A DNA stretch of 64,000 nucleotides from the NCBI RefSeq assembly GCF_008642315.1, contig NZ_CP029192.1, positions 2,294,001 to 2,358,000 on the forward strand, read 5' to 3'. The notes under the pieces are model-generated. The model worked only from the letters and a program-made list of their open reading frames with translations, ran no database searches and was not told the DNA's origin. The translations under genes and the position numbers were made by a program. Of this stretch, positions 8,586-17,418 are shown one piece after another (the stretch's first letter is position 1; the number at the start of each line of letters is the position of its first letter). This DNA comes from Streptomyces venezuelae. GTDB taxonomy: Bacteria > Actinomycetota > Actinomycetes > Streptomycetales > Streptomycetaceae.

Positions 8586-9864
8586 CTGGGCGGGCAACGT
8601 CACCGCACGGCCGGCCCGGGAGACCACCCCGGCCTCGGTCGACGAACTGGCGGCCGCCCTGCGCCGGGCCAAGGAGGACGGCCTCAAGGCCAAGCCCGTC
8701 GGCACCGGGCACTCCTTCACGCCGGTCGCCTCGACCGACGGCCTCCTGATACGCCCCGATCTGCTGACCGGCATCCGCGCCGTCGACCGCGCCGCGGGTA
8801 CGGTCACCGTGGAGGCAGGCACCCCGCTGAAGCGCCTGAACGCGGCGCTCGCCCGGGAAGGCCTGTCGCTCACGAACATGGGCGACATCATGGAGCAGAC
8901 CGTCTCCGGAGCCGTCAGCACCGGCACGCACGGCACGGGCCGCGACTCGGCCTCCGTCGCCGCCCAGATCGTGGGCCTCGAACTGGTCACCGCGGACGGC
9001 TCGGTCCTCACCTGCTCGGCCGACGAGAACCCAGACGTCTTCGCCGCCGCACGCGTCGGACTCGGCGCGCTCGGCGTGATCACCGCGATCACCTTCGCCG
9101 TCGAGCCGGTCTTCTTCCTGACGGCCCGTGAGGAACCGATGACCTTCGACAAGGTCACCGACGACTTCGACGCACTGGTCACCGAGAACGAGCACTTCGA
9201 GTTCTACTGGTTCCCGCACACGGGGAACTGCAACACCAAGCGCAACAACCGCAGCCCCGGCCCCGCGGCGCCGCCCGGCAAGGTCAGTGCCTTCGTGGAG
9301 GACGAGCTGCTCTCCAACGGCCTCTTCCAGGTGGTCAATTCCGTGGGCCGGGCCTTCCCCGCCACCATCCCCGGCATCGCCAAGATCTCCAGCAAGGCGC
9401 TCTCCGCGCGGACGTACACGGACATCCCCTACAAGGTCTTCACCAGCCCGCGCCGGGTGCGGTTCATGGAGATGGAGTACGCCGTTCCGCGCGAGGCCCT
9501 CGTGCCGGCCCTGCGTGAGCTGAAGGCGATGGTGGACCGCTCGCGGCTGCGGATCAGCTTCCCCGTGGAGGTCCGCACGGCGCCCGCGGACGACATCACG
9601 CTCTCCACGGCTTCGGGCCGGGAGACCGCGTACATCGCCGTACACATGTACCGGGGCACTCCGTACCAGGCGTACTTCGCGGCCGCGGAGCGGATCTTCA
9701 CCGCGCACGAGGGGCGGCCGCACTGGGGCAAGATGCACACGCGCGACGCGGCGTACTTCTCCGAGAAGTACCCCCGCTTCGACGAGTTCACCGCCCTGCG
9801 CGACCGCCTCGACCCGGACCGCATGTTCGGCAACGACTACCTGCGCCGGGTCCTCGGCGCCTGA
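8539..9864 (+). CDS. FAD-linked sugar-lactone / alditol oxidase family protein
   Basis: This 441-aa flavoprotein has the PCMH-type FAD-binding domain (GTGHSFTPVASTDG with the His expected to hold FAD, and SGAVSTGTHGTG) and the C-terminal D-arabinono-1,4-lactone oxidase domain, ending with HWGKMHTRDAAYF and MFGNDYLRRVLG. Relatives oxidise alditols or aldonolactones with O2, releasing H2O2. ATG 8539 has GGGAGGG 4 nt upstream, inside the 3' end of the MFS gene. Whether the MFS protein moves its substrate or product is only suggested by the coupling. Confidence 0.88.
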   Translation: MSTGTGSGKSTATWRNWAGNVTARPARETTPASVDELAAALRRAKEDGLKAKPVGTGHSFTPVASTDGLLIRPDLLTGIRAVDRAAGTVTVEAGTPLKRLNAALAREGLSLTNMGDIMEQTVSGAVSTGTHGTGRDSASVAAQIVGLELVTADGSVLTCSADENPDVFAAARVGLGALGVITAITFAVEPVFFLTAREEPMTFDKVTDDFDALVTENEHFEFYWFPHTGNCNTKRNNRSPGPAAPPGKVSAFVEDELLSNGLFQVVNSVGRAFPATIPGIAKISSKALSARTYTDIPYKVFTSPRRVRFMEMEYAVPREALVPALRELKAMVDRSRLRISFPVEVRTAPADDITLSTASGRETAYIAVHMYRGTPYQAYFAAAERIFTAHEGRPHWGKMHTRDAAYFSEKYPRFDEFTALRDRLDPDRMFGNDYLRRVLGA

Positions 9865-9888
9865 CCCCCTGTCGGCGCCGACCCGCCT

Positions 9889-11187
9889 CTACGGAGTGGG
9901 CGTTCCGCCCTGCTGGGGTTCGCCGCCGGTGCCCGAGCCCTTCGAGGGCGTGGGCGTCGGGGTGGGCTTGGGCGTCGGCGTCGGGTCCGTCTTGGATCCG
10001 TCGTCCCCGGAGTCGGAGCCGTCGCCCTTGTCCTTGTCCTTGTCCGGGTCCGTGCCGGTGCCGTTTCCGGTGTCGTCCTTCGAACCGGAGTCGGTGCCGC
10101 TGCCGTTGTCGTTGCCCGTGCCGTTGCCCGAGCTGTCGCCGCCGGTCCCGTTGGGGTCCTGCGACGCGTTGTCGCCGCCCTCCTGGGAGCCGTCACCCGT
10201 GCCCGACGTGCCGCCGTCCGAAGGCTCCCCGGAGGGCTCGTCGATGGGCGGGGGCTGCTTCCTCGGGGAGGAGTTGTGCCCGGAGACGCCGTTGCTGATC
10301 GTGGTGCCCTCGCCGCCGCTCAGGTCCTTGCCGGAGACCAGCTCGTACGTGGTGATGCCCGCCATGGCGACACCGAAGACGACGGCCGCGGCGATCAACG
10401 GCCGCTTCCAGCTGCGGACCTGCGAACGGTGCGTGGTGCCCTCGGTGAACTCCTCCGACGGGAGCGCCGGTTCGAAGGCGGTCGTCGCCGCCGGCGCCGG
10501 GGCGGGGCCCGTGGTGCGCAGCACGCGCGTGGCGTCGTCCTGCGGCAGCGCCTGTGTGGCGTCGACCGCACCGAGGAGTTGCGTCCTCTCGGCGTCGGCA
10601 CCGGCTCCCGCGGCGGGCAGCAGCGTCGTGGCGTCCGCGTCGCCCGCGGGGTGCGGCACCGACGGCACCGTCGACGGTGCCGTGCCCGCGGCGGGCAGGA
10701 CCGTGGTGGGGTCCGCCGAGGGGTCCGTGTCCCCGGCCGTGGGCAGCAGCGCTGTCGCGTCGGCGTCGGTGCCGGGGGCGGCCGCCTCCGGCCTTCCCCA
10801 CGTCGTGGTCACCGGCCCCGTCGCGCCGAGGGCCCCCGGGTAGGCGGATGTTCTGGCGGAGGTCCTGAATGTCTCGGGCACCTGCGCCGCGGCCGTCACC
10901 GGAACCTGCCGCGCCCTCGGCTTGGCCTGCACGGTGACGTCACGTATCTGCTCGCCCGTACGCCTGAAGAAATGCTGGAAGACGGTGCCGCCGCAGGTCG
11001 CGATCGCGCTCACGACACCGGCGCCGAGGATCGTCCCGTAGACACCGAGGTTCGAGGCGAGCTTCGCCGCCACCACCGCGGCGATGGCGCTCCCCGCCAC
11101 CTGCGGCACACTCAGATCGAGGCGCCGCTTCTCCTCCGGCTCCCCCTGGTCCTTCGACTCCTTGCCGGAATCCGGCTTTTCACGCAT
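9889..11187 (-). CDS. Membrane protein with long disordered Gly/Ser/Thr/Pro tail
   Basis: I do not recognise this 432-aa protein. The N-terminus is charged (residues 1-25), followed by hydrophobic stretches at about 28-75 (VAGSAIAAVVAAKLASNLGV, TILGAGVVSAIATCGG). A Thr/Ala/Pro-rich segment with repeated 'ATTLLPAAG'-like units follows, then one more helix around 272-290 (LIAAAVVFGVAMAGITTYEL) and a 130-residue tail of N/G/T/S/D and finally PTPTPKPTPTPTP. The topology suggests a cytoplasmic regulatory part and an extracellular spacer, reminiscent of anti-sigma or wall-spanning proteins, but no such domain is seen. Confidence 0.75.
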   Translation of the reverse strand: MREKPDSGKESKDQGEPEEKRRLDLSVPQVAGSAIAAVVAAKLASNLGVYGTILGAGVVSAIATCGGTVFQHFFRRTGEQIRDVTVQAKPRARQVPVTAAAQVPETFRTSARTSAYPGALGATGPVTTTWGRPEAAAPGTDADATALLPTAGDTDPSADPTTVLPAAGTAPSTVPSVPHPAGDADATTLLPAAGAGADAERTQLLGAVDATQALPQDDATRVLRTTGPAPAPAATTAFEPALPSEEFTEGTTHRSQVRSWKRPLIAAAVVFGVAMAGITTYELVSGKDLSGGEGTTISNGVSGHNSSPRKQPPPIDEPSGEPSDGGTSGTGDGSQEGGDNASQDPNGTGGDSSGNGTGNDNGSGTDSGSKDDTGNGTGTDPDKDKDKGDGSDSGDDGSKTDPTPTPKPTPTPTPSKGSGTGGEPQQGGTPTP

Positions 11188-11650
11188 CTCCGACCCTTGC
11201 CTGCCTTTCTCGACTGACTACACGAGACAGGGACGTATGGGCGAAGTGATTAGTTCCGTTTCTGTCGATTCCGTGAAGTGCGCCACCCGCGCACGAACGG
11301 CGCAGCGCAGGGGCGGGCATCAACTCCCGTCCTCCATGAGAAGTTCGGCGGCGCGGCGGTCCACCCGCGTGGCCCGAATGGAGTACTGTTGCGAGCCCTG
11401 GGTCCGGTCTCCCGCCAGGGTGCCCGGGGCCTTGCAGGACCGCCGGGTGGGGGGCTCGCTGCACAGGGTGACGAAGGTCGTCACTTAGCGTTGCGAATAG
11501 GTAACCGTGCCATAACGGCGATCCAGGGCCCCTGCCCGACACGCCGGGCAACTCGGCAAGGTTGTGGCAGGCTGCACCCGGGCAGGCCACACTCGACTAG
11601 CGGAAGCAGCGACGCACGTGACGTCGGCAGGCACCACCCGGGAGGTCCCC
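11188..11650. other. sepH upstream region with inverted repeat
   Basis: This 463-nt gap between divergent genes contains no supported gene. At 11468-11484 there is a perfect 7-bp inverted repeat, gtgacga-agg-tcgtcac, directly followed by a TTGCGA that could be part of a promoter; a candidate operator for sepH or its neighbour. Confidence 0.4.
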
Positions 11651-12763
11651 ATGCCCGAACTGCGTGTCGTGGCCGTCAGCAACGACGGCACACGGCTGGT
11701 GCTGAAGGCTGCGGACAGCACGGAGTACACGCTTCCGATCGACGAGCGGCTGCGTGCGGCCGTCCGCGGCGACAGGCCCCGACTCGGCCAGATCGAGATC
11801 GAGGTGGAGAGCCACCTCCGCCCCCGCGACATCCAGGCGCGGATACGTGCCGGCGCCAGCGCGGAAGAAGTGGCCCAGCTCGCTGGCATCCCCGTCGATC
11901 GCGTCCGCCGCTTCGAAGGACCCGTGCTCGCCGAGCGCGCCTTCATGGCGGAGCGCGCCAGGAAGACTCCCGTACGCCGTCCCGGCGAGAACACCGGGCC
12001 CCAGCTCGGCGAGGCCGTCCAGGAACGGCTGCTGCTGCGGGGCGCCGACAAGGACACCGTCCAGTGGGACTCCTGGCGCCGTGACGACGGCACCTGGGAG
12101 GTCCTGCTCGTCTACCGCGTCGCGACCGAGCCGCACTCCGCGTGCTGGACGTACGACCCGCCCCGGCGGCTCGTCCAGGCCGTGGACGAGGAGGCGCGTT
12201 CGCTGATCGGCGAGACGGACGACATCGCCGCGCCCGAGCCCAGCTTCCCGTTCGTGCCGCGCATCGCGAGGCTCCCCAGGGACCGCCCGGCGGACCGGCC
12301 GCTCGACCGTGCCCTGGACCGTCAGCTGGACCGCCCGAGCATCCCCGCGCCTCCCGCCGATCCGCCGGAGGAAGGGCTCGGGGCGGGCGCCGCCGTCGCC
12401 GAGCAGGAACGCGACTCCCTGACCAGCCTCCTGGAGGCGGTGCCGAGCTTCCGCGGCGACATGGTGGTGCCCGAGCGCCCCTCGGCGGCCACCGCGGAGC
12501 TGCCGCCCACCGTCACGCCCGTCGTGCCCGTCCCGGAGGACCCCGAGCAGGAGACGGACGCCGAGGAGCCCCCGGCGGCGGCCGGCGCGGGTGCCGCCTA
12601 CGCGGACGTCCTGATGCCGCGTTCGGTGGCGAGCCACCGCGACCGGCTCGTCGGCTCGACGGACCGCCAGGCGGAGGCCGACGGCGTGCGACCGGGCCGA
12701 CGCGCGGCCGTCCCCAGCTGGGACGAGATCGTCTTCGGCACGCGCCGCAAGAAGCAGGAGTAG
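11651..12763 (+). CDS. sepH: Septation protein SepH
   Basis: ATG 11651 has a perfect GGAGG 5 nt upstream, giving 370 aa. The N-terminal domain (MPELRVVAVSNDGTRLVLK ... QIEIEVESHLRPRDIQARIRAG) followed by a helix-turn-helix-like segment (SAEEVAQLAGIPVDRVRRFEGPVLAERA) is the DUF3071/SepH fold. The rest is a Pro/Asp/Arg-rich disordered region with RPADRPLDRALDRQLDRPS, ending in a short conserved basic peptide (PSWDEIVFGTRRKKQE). SepH is known in Streptomyces to bind FtsZ and promote assembly of sporulation septa. It is monocistronic with a very strong terminator. Confidence 0.93.
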   Translation: MPELRVVAVSNDGTRLVLKAADSTEYTLPIDERLRAAVRGDRPRLGQIEIEVESHLRPRDIQARIRAGASAEEVAQLAGIPVDRVRRFEGPVLAERAFMAERARKTPVRRPGENTGPQLGEAVQERLLLRGADKDTVQWDSWRRDDGTWEVLLVYRVATEPHSACWTYDPPRRLVQAVDEEARSLIGETDDIAAPEPSFPFVPRIARLPRDRPADRPLDRALDRQLDRPSIPAPPADPPEEGLGAGAAVAEQERDSLTSLLEAVPSFRGDMVVPERPSAATAELPPTVTPVVPVPEDPEQETDAEEPPAAAGAGAAYADVLMPRSVASHRDRLVGSTDRQAEADGVRPGRRAAVPSWDEIVFGTRRKKQE

Positions 12764-12779
12764 CCGCAAACCAGCCAGT

Positions 12780-12831
12780 CTCTACGGAGAGGGGGCCCAC
12801 ACCGTTCGGTGTGGGCCCCCTCTCCGTAGAG
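12780..12831. terminator. Perfect 24-bp hairpin terminator
   Basis: Arms 12780-12803 and 12808-12831 are perfectly complementary with a 4-nt loop (gttc). It ends sepH and, on the other strand, the convergent sulfurtransferase gene. Confidence 0.88.
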
Positions 12832-12855
12832 CTGCCTTTGCGGATGCCGGAAGCG

Positions 12856-13683
12856 CTATCGCGGGTCCGGACCCGTGGCGACCGGCCGCGCCGGGTCGGC
12901 CGACCACTCCGACCACGAGCCGACGTACAGCGCGGCGGGGATGCCCGCCACGGCGAGGGCAAGCACCTCGTGGGCGCCCGAGACGCCCGAACCGCAGTAG
13001 ACGCCGACCTCCGCGGTGTCGGCGGTGCCCAGCTTCTCGAAACGCTCCGCGAGCTCGGCGGCGGGCTTGAAGCGGCCGTCCGCGTCGACGTTCTCCGTAG
13101 TGGGCGCCGAGACCGCGCCGGGGATATGTCCTGCCACCTTGTCGATCGGCTCAACCTCGCCGCGGTAGCGCTCGGCGGCGCGGGCGTCCAGGAGCAGGCC
13201 GGAGCGGGCCAGGGCCGCGGCGGAGTCCGCGTCCAGCAGGTCCTTGCTGTTCGGTGCCGGTACGAAGGAGCCCTCGGCAGGAGCCGTACCCGCCCCCTTC
13301 TCCAGCGGCCCCGTCCACAGGTCGATGCCGCCGTCGAGCACACGCACGGACGCGTGACCCGTCCAGCGGAGCATCCACCACAGACGTGCCGCCGCCCAGT
13401 TCTGGCCACCGTCGTACACGACGACGTCCCGGTCCTGGGCGACCCCCGCCGCCCGCATCACGGCGCCGAAGCGGTCCACGTCGGGCAGCGGGTGCCGACC
13501 CCCCGCACCGGCGGGACCGGCCAGGTCAGCGTCGAGATCGACGAACACGGCCGACGGAATGTGGCCTTCCTCGTATGCGGAGCGCAGCGAGCCCGCGTGG
13601 TGCCAGCGGACGTCGAGCAGGACCGGCGGATTCTCGCCCGCCAGCTCGCTGGCGAGTTCGGATGCGGAGATGATGGCATTCAT
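12856..13683 (-). CDS. Thiosulfate/3-mercaptopyruvate sulfurtransferase (two rhodanese domains)
   Basis: This 275-aa protein consists of two rhodanese domains. The N-terminal one (VLLDVRWHHAG, GHIPSAVFVDLDADL) is inactive; the C-terminal one carries the catalytic cysteine loop CGSGVSG, which resembles the CG(S/T)GVT loop of 3-mercaptopyruvate sulfurtransferases more than that of thiosulfate-specific rhodaneses. The WSEWSADP motif near the end is also characteristic. It should transfer sulfane sulfur in the cytoplasm. ATG 13683 has AAGGA 7 nt upstream. Confidence 0.88.
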   Translation of the reverse strand: MNAIISASELASELAGENPPVLLDVRWHHAGSLRSAYEEGHIPSAVFVDLDADLAGPAGAGGRHPLPDVDRFGAVMRAAGVAQDRDVVVYDGGQNWAAARLWWMLRWTGHASVRVLDGGIDLWTGPLEKGAGTAPAEGSFVPAPNSKDLLDADSAAALARSGLLLDARAAERYRGEVEPIDKVAGHIPGAVSAPTTENVDADGRFKPAAELAERFEKLGTADTAEVGVYCGSGVSGAHEVLALAVAGIPAALYVGSWSEWSADPARPVATGPDPR

Positions 13684-14003
13684 GGCCCCATCCTTGCGTA
13701 CGGGGTAGTCGCGCCGCCAAGGTCCGGCTACCCTGCTCCGCCGGACACGGCCGAACACGGGGCGTATGGAAACATGCACGCCCTGTTCGATGCACAGACA
13801 TCGCTCAGCAATCACGTGTTCACGGATGAGAAGCAATAAATCGGGCATCTACGGCGGGAAGCCGAACAGCGCGGCGCGGCCGGGACGCGCGGTGCGCAGG
13901 GCGGTGCGAGCATCTGCACGGGCGGGAGACGTCCGCGCGAATGTCGCATGCGCATTCGAATGAGAACCGAGCGGCCGACACGGAGGCCGAGGAGAGGGTG
14001 ACG
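13684..14003. other. Divergent promoter region sulfurtransferase / VOC gene
   Basis: This 320-nt gap holds the two divergent promoters. Short palindromes (cgcatgcg, attcgaat) occur near 13945-13965, but nothing that can be assigned to a regulator, and no additional gene. Confidence 0.45.
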
Positions 14004-14870
14004 ATGACCGAGGCGCGGGCGAATGGGGTCTCCCCTGAACAGAGCTCGTCGGGACAGAGCGCGTCGGACCCCTTCGGGAAAGTGCGGCAGGACGGCGGAG
14101 GGACGGGCCGGCACCGGCCCGGTACGCCCTGCTGGGTGAGCCTGATGACGCGCGACCTGCCCGCGACCCAGGAGTTCTACGGGGCACTCTTCGGGTGGGA
14201 GTTCCGGCCGGGCCCCGAGCAACTCGGGCCGTACGTGCGGGCCCTGCTCGACGGCCACGAGGTGGCGGGCATCGGCCGGCTGCCCGCCGACCGCCACCTG
14301 CCCATCGCCTGGACGACCTACCTGGCGACGGACGACGCGGACGCGACGGCGGAGGCGGTGCGCCACTGCGGCGGCACGGTCGGCGTGGGCCCGCTCGACG
14401 CGGGCGACGCGGGCCGGCTCGCGATCGCGTCGGACCCGATGGGCGCCGTGTTCGGACTCTGGCAGGCGGCGGCGCACGTGGGCACCGCGATGGTCGGCAG
14501 GCCCGGCACACCCACCTGGAACGAGCTCCTGACGCTGGAGACGAGCAGCGTCGTGAAGTTCTACCAGAACGTCTTCGACTGCACGGTGGAGGCCGTCGTC
14601 TCGGCGGACTTCGACTACGTGACGCTGCACGTGGACGGCCGGCCGGTCGCGTCCGTGCACGGCCTCGGCCAGGCGCTGCCGCGCGACCGGGGGCCGCACT
14701 GGATGACGCACTTCGAGGTCGCCGACGTGGACGAGGCGGTGGAGCGGGTCGTCGAGCTCGGCGGCCACGTCATCAGGCCCGCCTGGGAGGCCGCCTACGG
14801 CCGGATGGCGACCGTCGCGGACCCGGAGGGCGCGGCCTTCACCGTCGTACGCTCACGGGCGGACGCCTGA
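14004..14870 (+). CDS. Two-domain VOC (glyoxalase/bleomycin-resistance fold) protein
   Basis: The 288-aa protein contains two tandem VOC domains: PCWVSLMTRDLPATQEFYGALFGWEF to about residue 140 and TPTWNELLTLETSSVVKFYQNVFDCTVE to the end, which closes with ATVADPEGAAFTVVRS. VOC proteins bind a metal between repeated beta-alpha-beta-beta-beta units and act as lyases, dioxygenases or drug-binding proteins; the first domain lacks several acidic ligands, so the role is open. The start is ATG 14004 with GAGAGG upstream; GTG 13998 in frame is an alternative. It converges with tdk, 1 nt apart. Confidence 0.8.
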   Translation: MTEARANGVSPEQSSSGQSASDPFGKVRQDGGGTGRHRPGTPCWVSLMTRDLPATQEFYGALFGWEFRPGPEQLGPYVRALLDGHEVAGIGRLPADRHLPIAWTTYLATDDADATAEAVRHCGGTVGVGPLDAGDAGRLAIASDPMGAVFGLWQAAAHVGTAMVGRPGTPTWNELLTLETSSVVKFYQNVFDCTVEAVVSADFDYVTLHVDGRPVASVHGLGQALPRDRGPHWMTHFEVADVDEAVERVVELGGHVIRPAWEAAYGRMATVADPEGAAFTVVRSRADA

Positions 14871-14871
14871 G

Positions 14872-15534
14872 TCAGACGCGGGCGGCGGCCGTGTCGACCG
14901 GCAGCACGTCCGGCGACAGGGCTCCCGCACGCGCGGTCGCCGCCGTCGTCCTGCGCCGGTGGTGGCGGCGGCACAGCACCTCGTAACCCACCTCGTCCGG
15001 CGACTGGTTGACGTCACCGACGACCACCTGGGCGCCCTCGACGACCATTTCGCCCCCTATGGTGCGTGCGTTGTGCGTGGCCCGCGCGCCACACCAGCAG
15101 AGGGCCTCGACCTGGAGCACCTCGACGCGGTCGGCGAGCTCGACCAGGCGCTGGGAGCCCGGGAAGAGCTTGGAGCGGAAGTCCGTGGTGATGCCGAAGG
15201 CGAAGACGTCGAGACCGAGATCGTCGACGACCCTGGCGAGCTGGTCGATCTGGTCCGGGGCCAGGAACTGCGCCTCGTCCGCGATCACGTAGTCCGCGCG
15301 GCCGCCCTGCGAGAGGTGGTCGACGAGGTGGGCGTAGAAGTCGAAGTCGTCCGCCGCCTCGATCGCGTCGGTCACGAGGCCGAGCCGGGAGGAGAGCTTG
15401 CCCTCGCCCGCGCGGTCGTCCCGCGTGAAGATCATCCCCTGGAGTCCGCGGGCGGAACGGTTGTGCTCGATCTGCAGAGCCAGCGTGCTTTTTCCGCAGT
15501 CCATCGTTCCGGAGAAGAACACCAGCTCGGGCAT
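14872..15534 (-). CDS. tdk: Thymidine kinase
   Basis: This 220-aa type II thymidine kinase has Walker A (FFSGTMDCGKST), the Asp-Glu Walker B in YVIADEAQFL, the substrate loop FGITTDFRSKLFPGS, and structural zinc-ligand cysteines in ALCWCGARATHNAR and VLCRRHHRRR. It phosphorylates thymidine to dTMP with ATP in the salvage pathway. The C-terminus has an extra 25 residues after the last Zn ligand pair. It is a single gene convergent with the VOC gene. Confidence 0.95.
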   Translation of the reverse strand: MPELVFFSGTMDCGKSTLALQIEHNRSARGLQGMIFTRDDRAGEGKLSSRLGLVTDAIEAADDFDFYAHLVDHLSQGGRADYVIADEAQFLAPDQIDQLARVVDDLGLDVFAFGITTDFRSKLFPGSQRLVELADRVEVLQVEALCWCGARATHNARTIGGEMVVEGAQVVVGDVNQSPDEVGYEVLCRRHHRRRTTAATARAGALSPDVLPVDTAAARV

Positions 15535-15593
15535 GGGGAGGGGGAGACCTTTCGGGCGCGAGGATGACGGGGAGGCGGGCGGGCGGAGCCCGG

Positions 15594-16781
15594 TCAGGAG
15601 CGTACTTCGAGGAGCGGGACGAGCTGCTCGACGGGGGTCATGGAGCCGTGCATGCCGACGAGGGCGGACTCCTTGGGCTCGCGCTCCGAAGCGATGATCG
15701 CCACGTCGTCGTGGGCCGCCGCGACGACGTCACCGATCCGGTCGTACACACGTTGATCAATGTGTGGACCAAACCAGCCCGCGTTGATCGCCTCGTCACG
15801 TCCCGCGACCCAGAATTGCTCACCGAGCACTTCGCGCCACACCGTCAGGACGTCGTTCGCGGCGCCCGGCACCGCGTAGACGTGACGGGCGCGGCCTTCG
15901 CCGCCGAGGAGGGCGACACCGGCACGCAGCTCCCAGTCCTCGTCGAAGTCGATGCGGGACGCGTCGTCGAAGGGGATGTCGATCATGCCGTGGTCCGCGG
16001 TGACGTACAGGGCGCTGCGCGGCGGGAGCTGCTCGGCGAGGCGCTGCACGAGCCGGTCGACATACATGAGCTGGCCGCGCCAGGCGTCGGAGTCGACGCC
16101 GAAGCGGTGCCCCTTGCCGTCCACTTCCGCGTAGTACGTGTAGACCAGCGAACGGTCGCCCGCCGCCAGTTGCTTGGCGGCGAGGTCCATGCGGTCCTCT
16201 CCGGAGGCCCTGCCCCGGAAGGTGCCGCCGCTCAGCGCGACCTTGGTGAGCGGGGTGTGCTCGAAGGTCGGCGAGGAGACCTGCGCGGTGTGCACGCCCG
16301 CTTCGTGGGCGCGCTGGAAGACGGTGGGGTACGGCTGCCAGGCATGCGGTTCGGTCCACGGGTTCCAGCGCAGCTGGTTCATGAGCTGGCCGGTGTCGGG
16401 GTCACGGACCGCGTAGCCGGGCAGGCCGTGCGCGCCGGGCGGCAGGCCCGTGCCGACCGAGGCGAGCGAGGTCGCGGTGGTGGCGGGGAAGCCCGCGGTG
16501 ACGGGCTGTCCCGTGCCGCCGCGCGAGCTCTGCAGCAGCGACGTCAGGAAGGGCGCTTCAGCAGGGTGCGCCTTGAGCTGCTCCCAGCCGAGGCCGTCGA
16601 TCAGGAAGACGCAGTTCCGGTCGGCCGGTGCGAGTTCGGGGATGACCGGCACGAAGCCGTCGACACCCTGGTGGGCGACGAGGGTGGGCAGCAGGTCGGC
16701 GAGCGAGCCCGCGCCGTACGCGGGCACGGGAGCGGTGTCGAGGGCGAGCGGTTGTACGTCGTCCCAGGAAGGAAGGGACAT
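15594..16781 (-). CDS. Alkaline-phosphatase-superfamily nucleotide pyrophosphatase/phosphodiesterase
   Basis: This 395-aa protein has the NPP/type I phosphodiesterase features: metal-binding Asp in VFLIDGLGWEQL, the nucleophile threonine in GFPATTATSLASVGTGLPPGAHGLPGY, YYAEVDGKGHRFG, and YVTADHGMIDIP with metal-binding Asp/His. It has no signal peptide, so it is probably cytoplasmic. Its ATG overlaps the TGA stop of the upstream DUF5998 gene by 1 nt (TGATG), showing translational coupling. Substrate unknown. Confidence 0.88.
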   Translation of the reverse strand: MSLPSWDDVQPLALDTAPVPAYGAGSLADLLPTLVAHQGVDGFVPVIPELAPADRNCVFLIDGLGWEQLKAHPAEAPFLTSLLQSSRGGTGQPVTAGFPATTATSLASVGTGLPPGAHGLPGYAVRDPDTGQLMNQLRWNPWTEPHAWQPYPTVFQRAHEAGVHTAQVSSPTFEHTPLTKVALSGGTFRGRASGEDRMDLAAKQLAAGDRSLVYTYYAEVDGKGHRFGVDSDAWRGQLMYVDRLVQRLAEQLPPRSALYVTADHGMIDIPFDDASRIDFDEDWELRAGVALLGGEGRARHVYAVPGAANDVLTVWREVLGEQFWVAGRDEAINAGWFGPHIDQRVYDRIGDVVAAAHDDVAIIASEREPKESALVGMHGSMTPVEQLVPLLEVRS

Positions 16782-17368
16782 CAGCGGGCGTTGTCCGCGG
16801 TCGCCTCGGACAGGGCCTGCGCGAAGGCAAGGGTCTGCCGCACGGTGTCGGGGCCGTCGCCCGCCTCGCTGACGCGCAGGCTGAGGTCGTCGGCGGTCGA
16901 GCTGCCCGTGTACCCGTGGTCGGCCTCGCAGTTGGGGTCGCCGCAGGCGGCGGGCTCCAGGTCGATGCGCGACACGGCGCCCCAGCCGATGGTCAGGACG
17001 ACCTCGCGGGGCGGCGTCCCGGGAACGTACTTCTCGGGGTTGGCGACGACGCGGCTGACCACGACCGAGGAGATGCGGCCGATCTTGACGGACTCCGTGG
17101 AGGTCGTCGCGTACGGCGTCGGGGACGTGCTGTCCGCGGCCTGCTCGTCGGTGTGGCTGACGATGAAGCGCGTGCCGGTGAGGACGAGGACGGTGACGTG
17201 CCGGCGCACTTCGTTGGCGTCGAACGTCGTCTCCTGGTGGACCAGGTACGACCCGATGGCCTCGCCGCCGATCGCGGCCTCCACCGCCTCGGCCACGAGG
17301 GCCGGGTAGTAGCCGCTGCGCTCGATCGCCGCGCGCAGCCCCTGGGTCGTCGTACCGGTCTTTGCCAT
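16781..17368 (-). CDS. DUF5998 family protein
   Basis: This 195-aa protein (MAKTGTTTQGLRAAIERSG...) belongs to the actinobacterial DUF5998 family. It has a beta-rich core (VTVLVLTGTRFIVSHTDEQ, VVLTIGWGAVSRIDLEPA) and a CGDPNCEADHGY cysteine/histidine cluster that could hold a metal. ATG 17368 is chosen because AGGA lies 8 nt upstream; a second ATG 9 nt earlier has no room for a Shine-Dalgarno. Function unknown; it is coupled to the phosphodiesterase gene downstream. Confidence 0.85.
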   Translation of the reverse strand: MAKTGTTTQGLRAAIERSGYYPALVAEAVEAAIGGEAIGSYLVHQETTFDANEVRRHVTVLVLTGTRFIVSHTDEQAADSTSPTPYATTSTESVKIGRISSVVVSRVVANPEKYVPGTPPREVVLTIGWGAVSRIDLEPAACGDPNCEADHGYTGSSTADDLSLRVSEAGDGPDTVRQTLAFAQALSEATADNAR

Positions 17369-17418
17369 GCCGTCCATCCTACGGCCCGGCGCGGGGCGCA
17401 CGGTGCCCCACGGGCGCC

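Noticed and set aside
7071..9182. A 703-codon minus-strand frame
   Set aside because: Antisense to the MFS and oxidase genes; composition is typical of a shadow frame.
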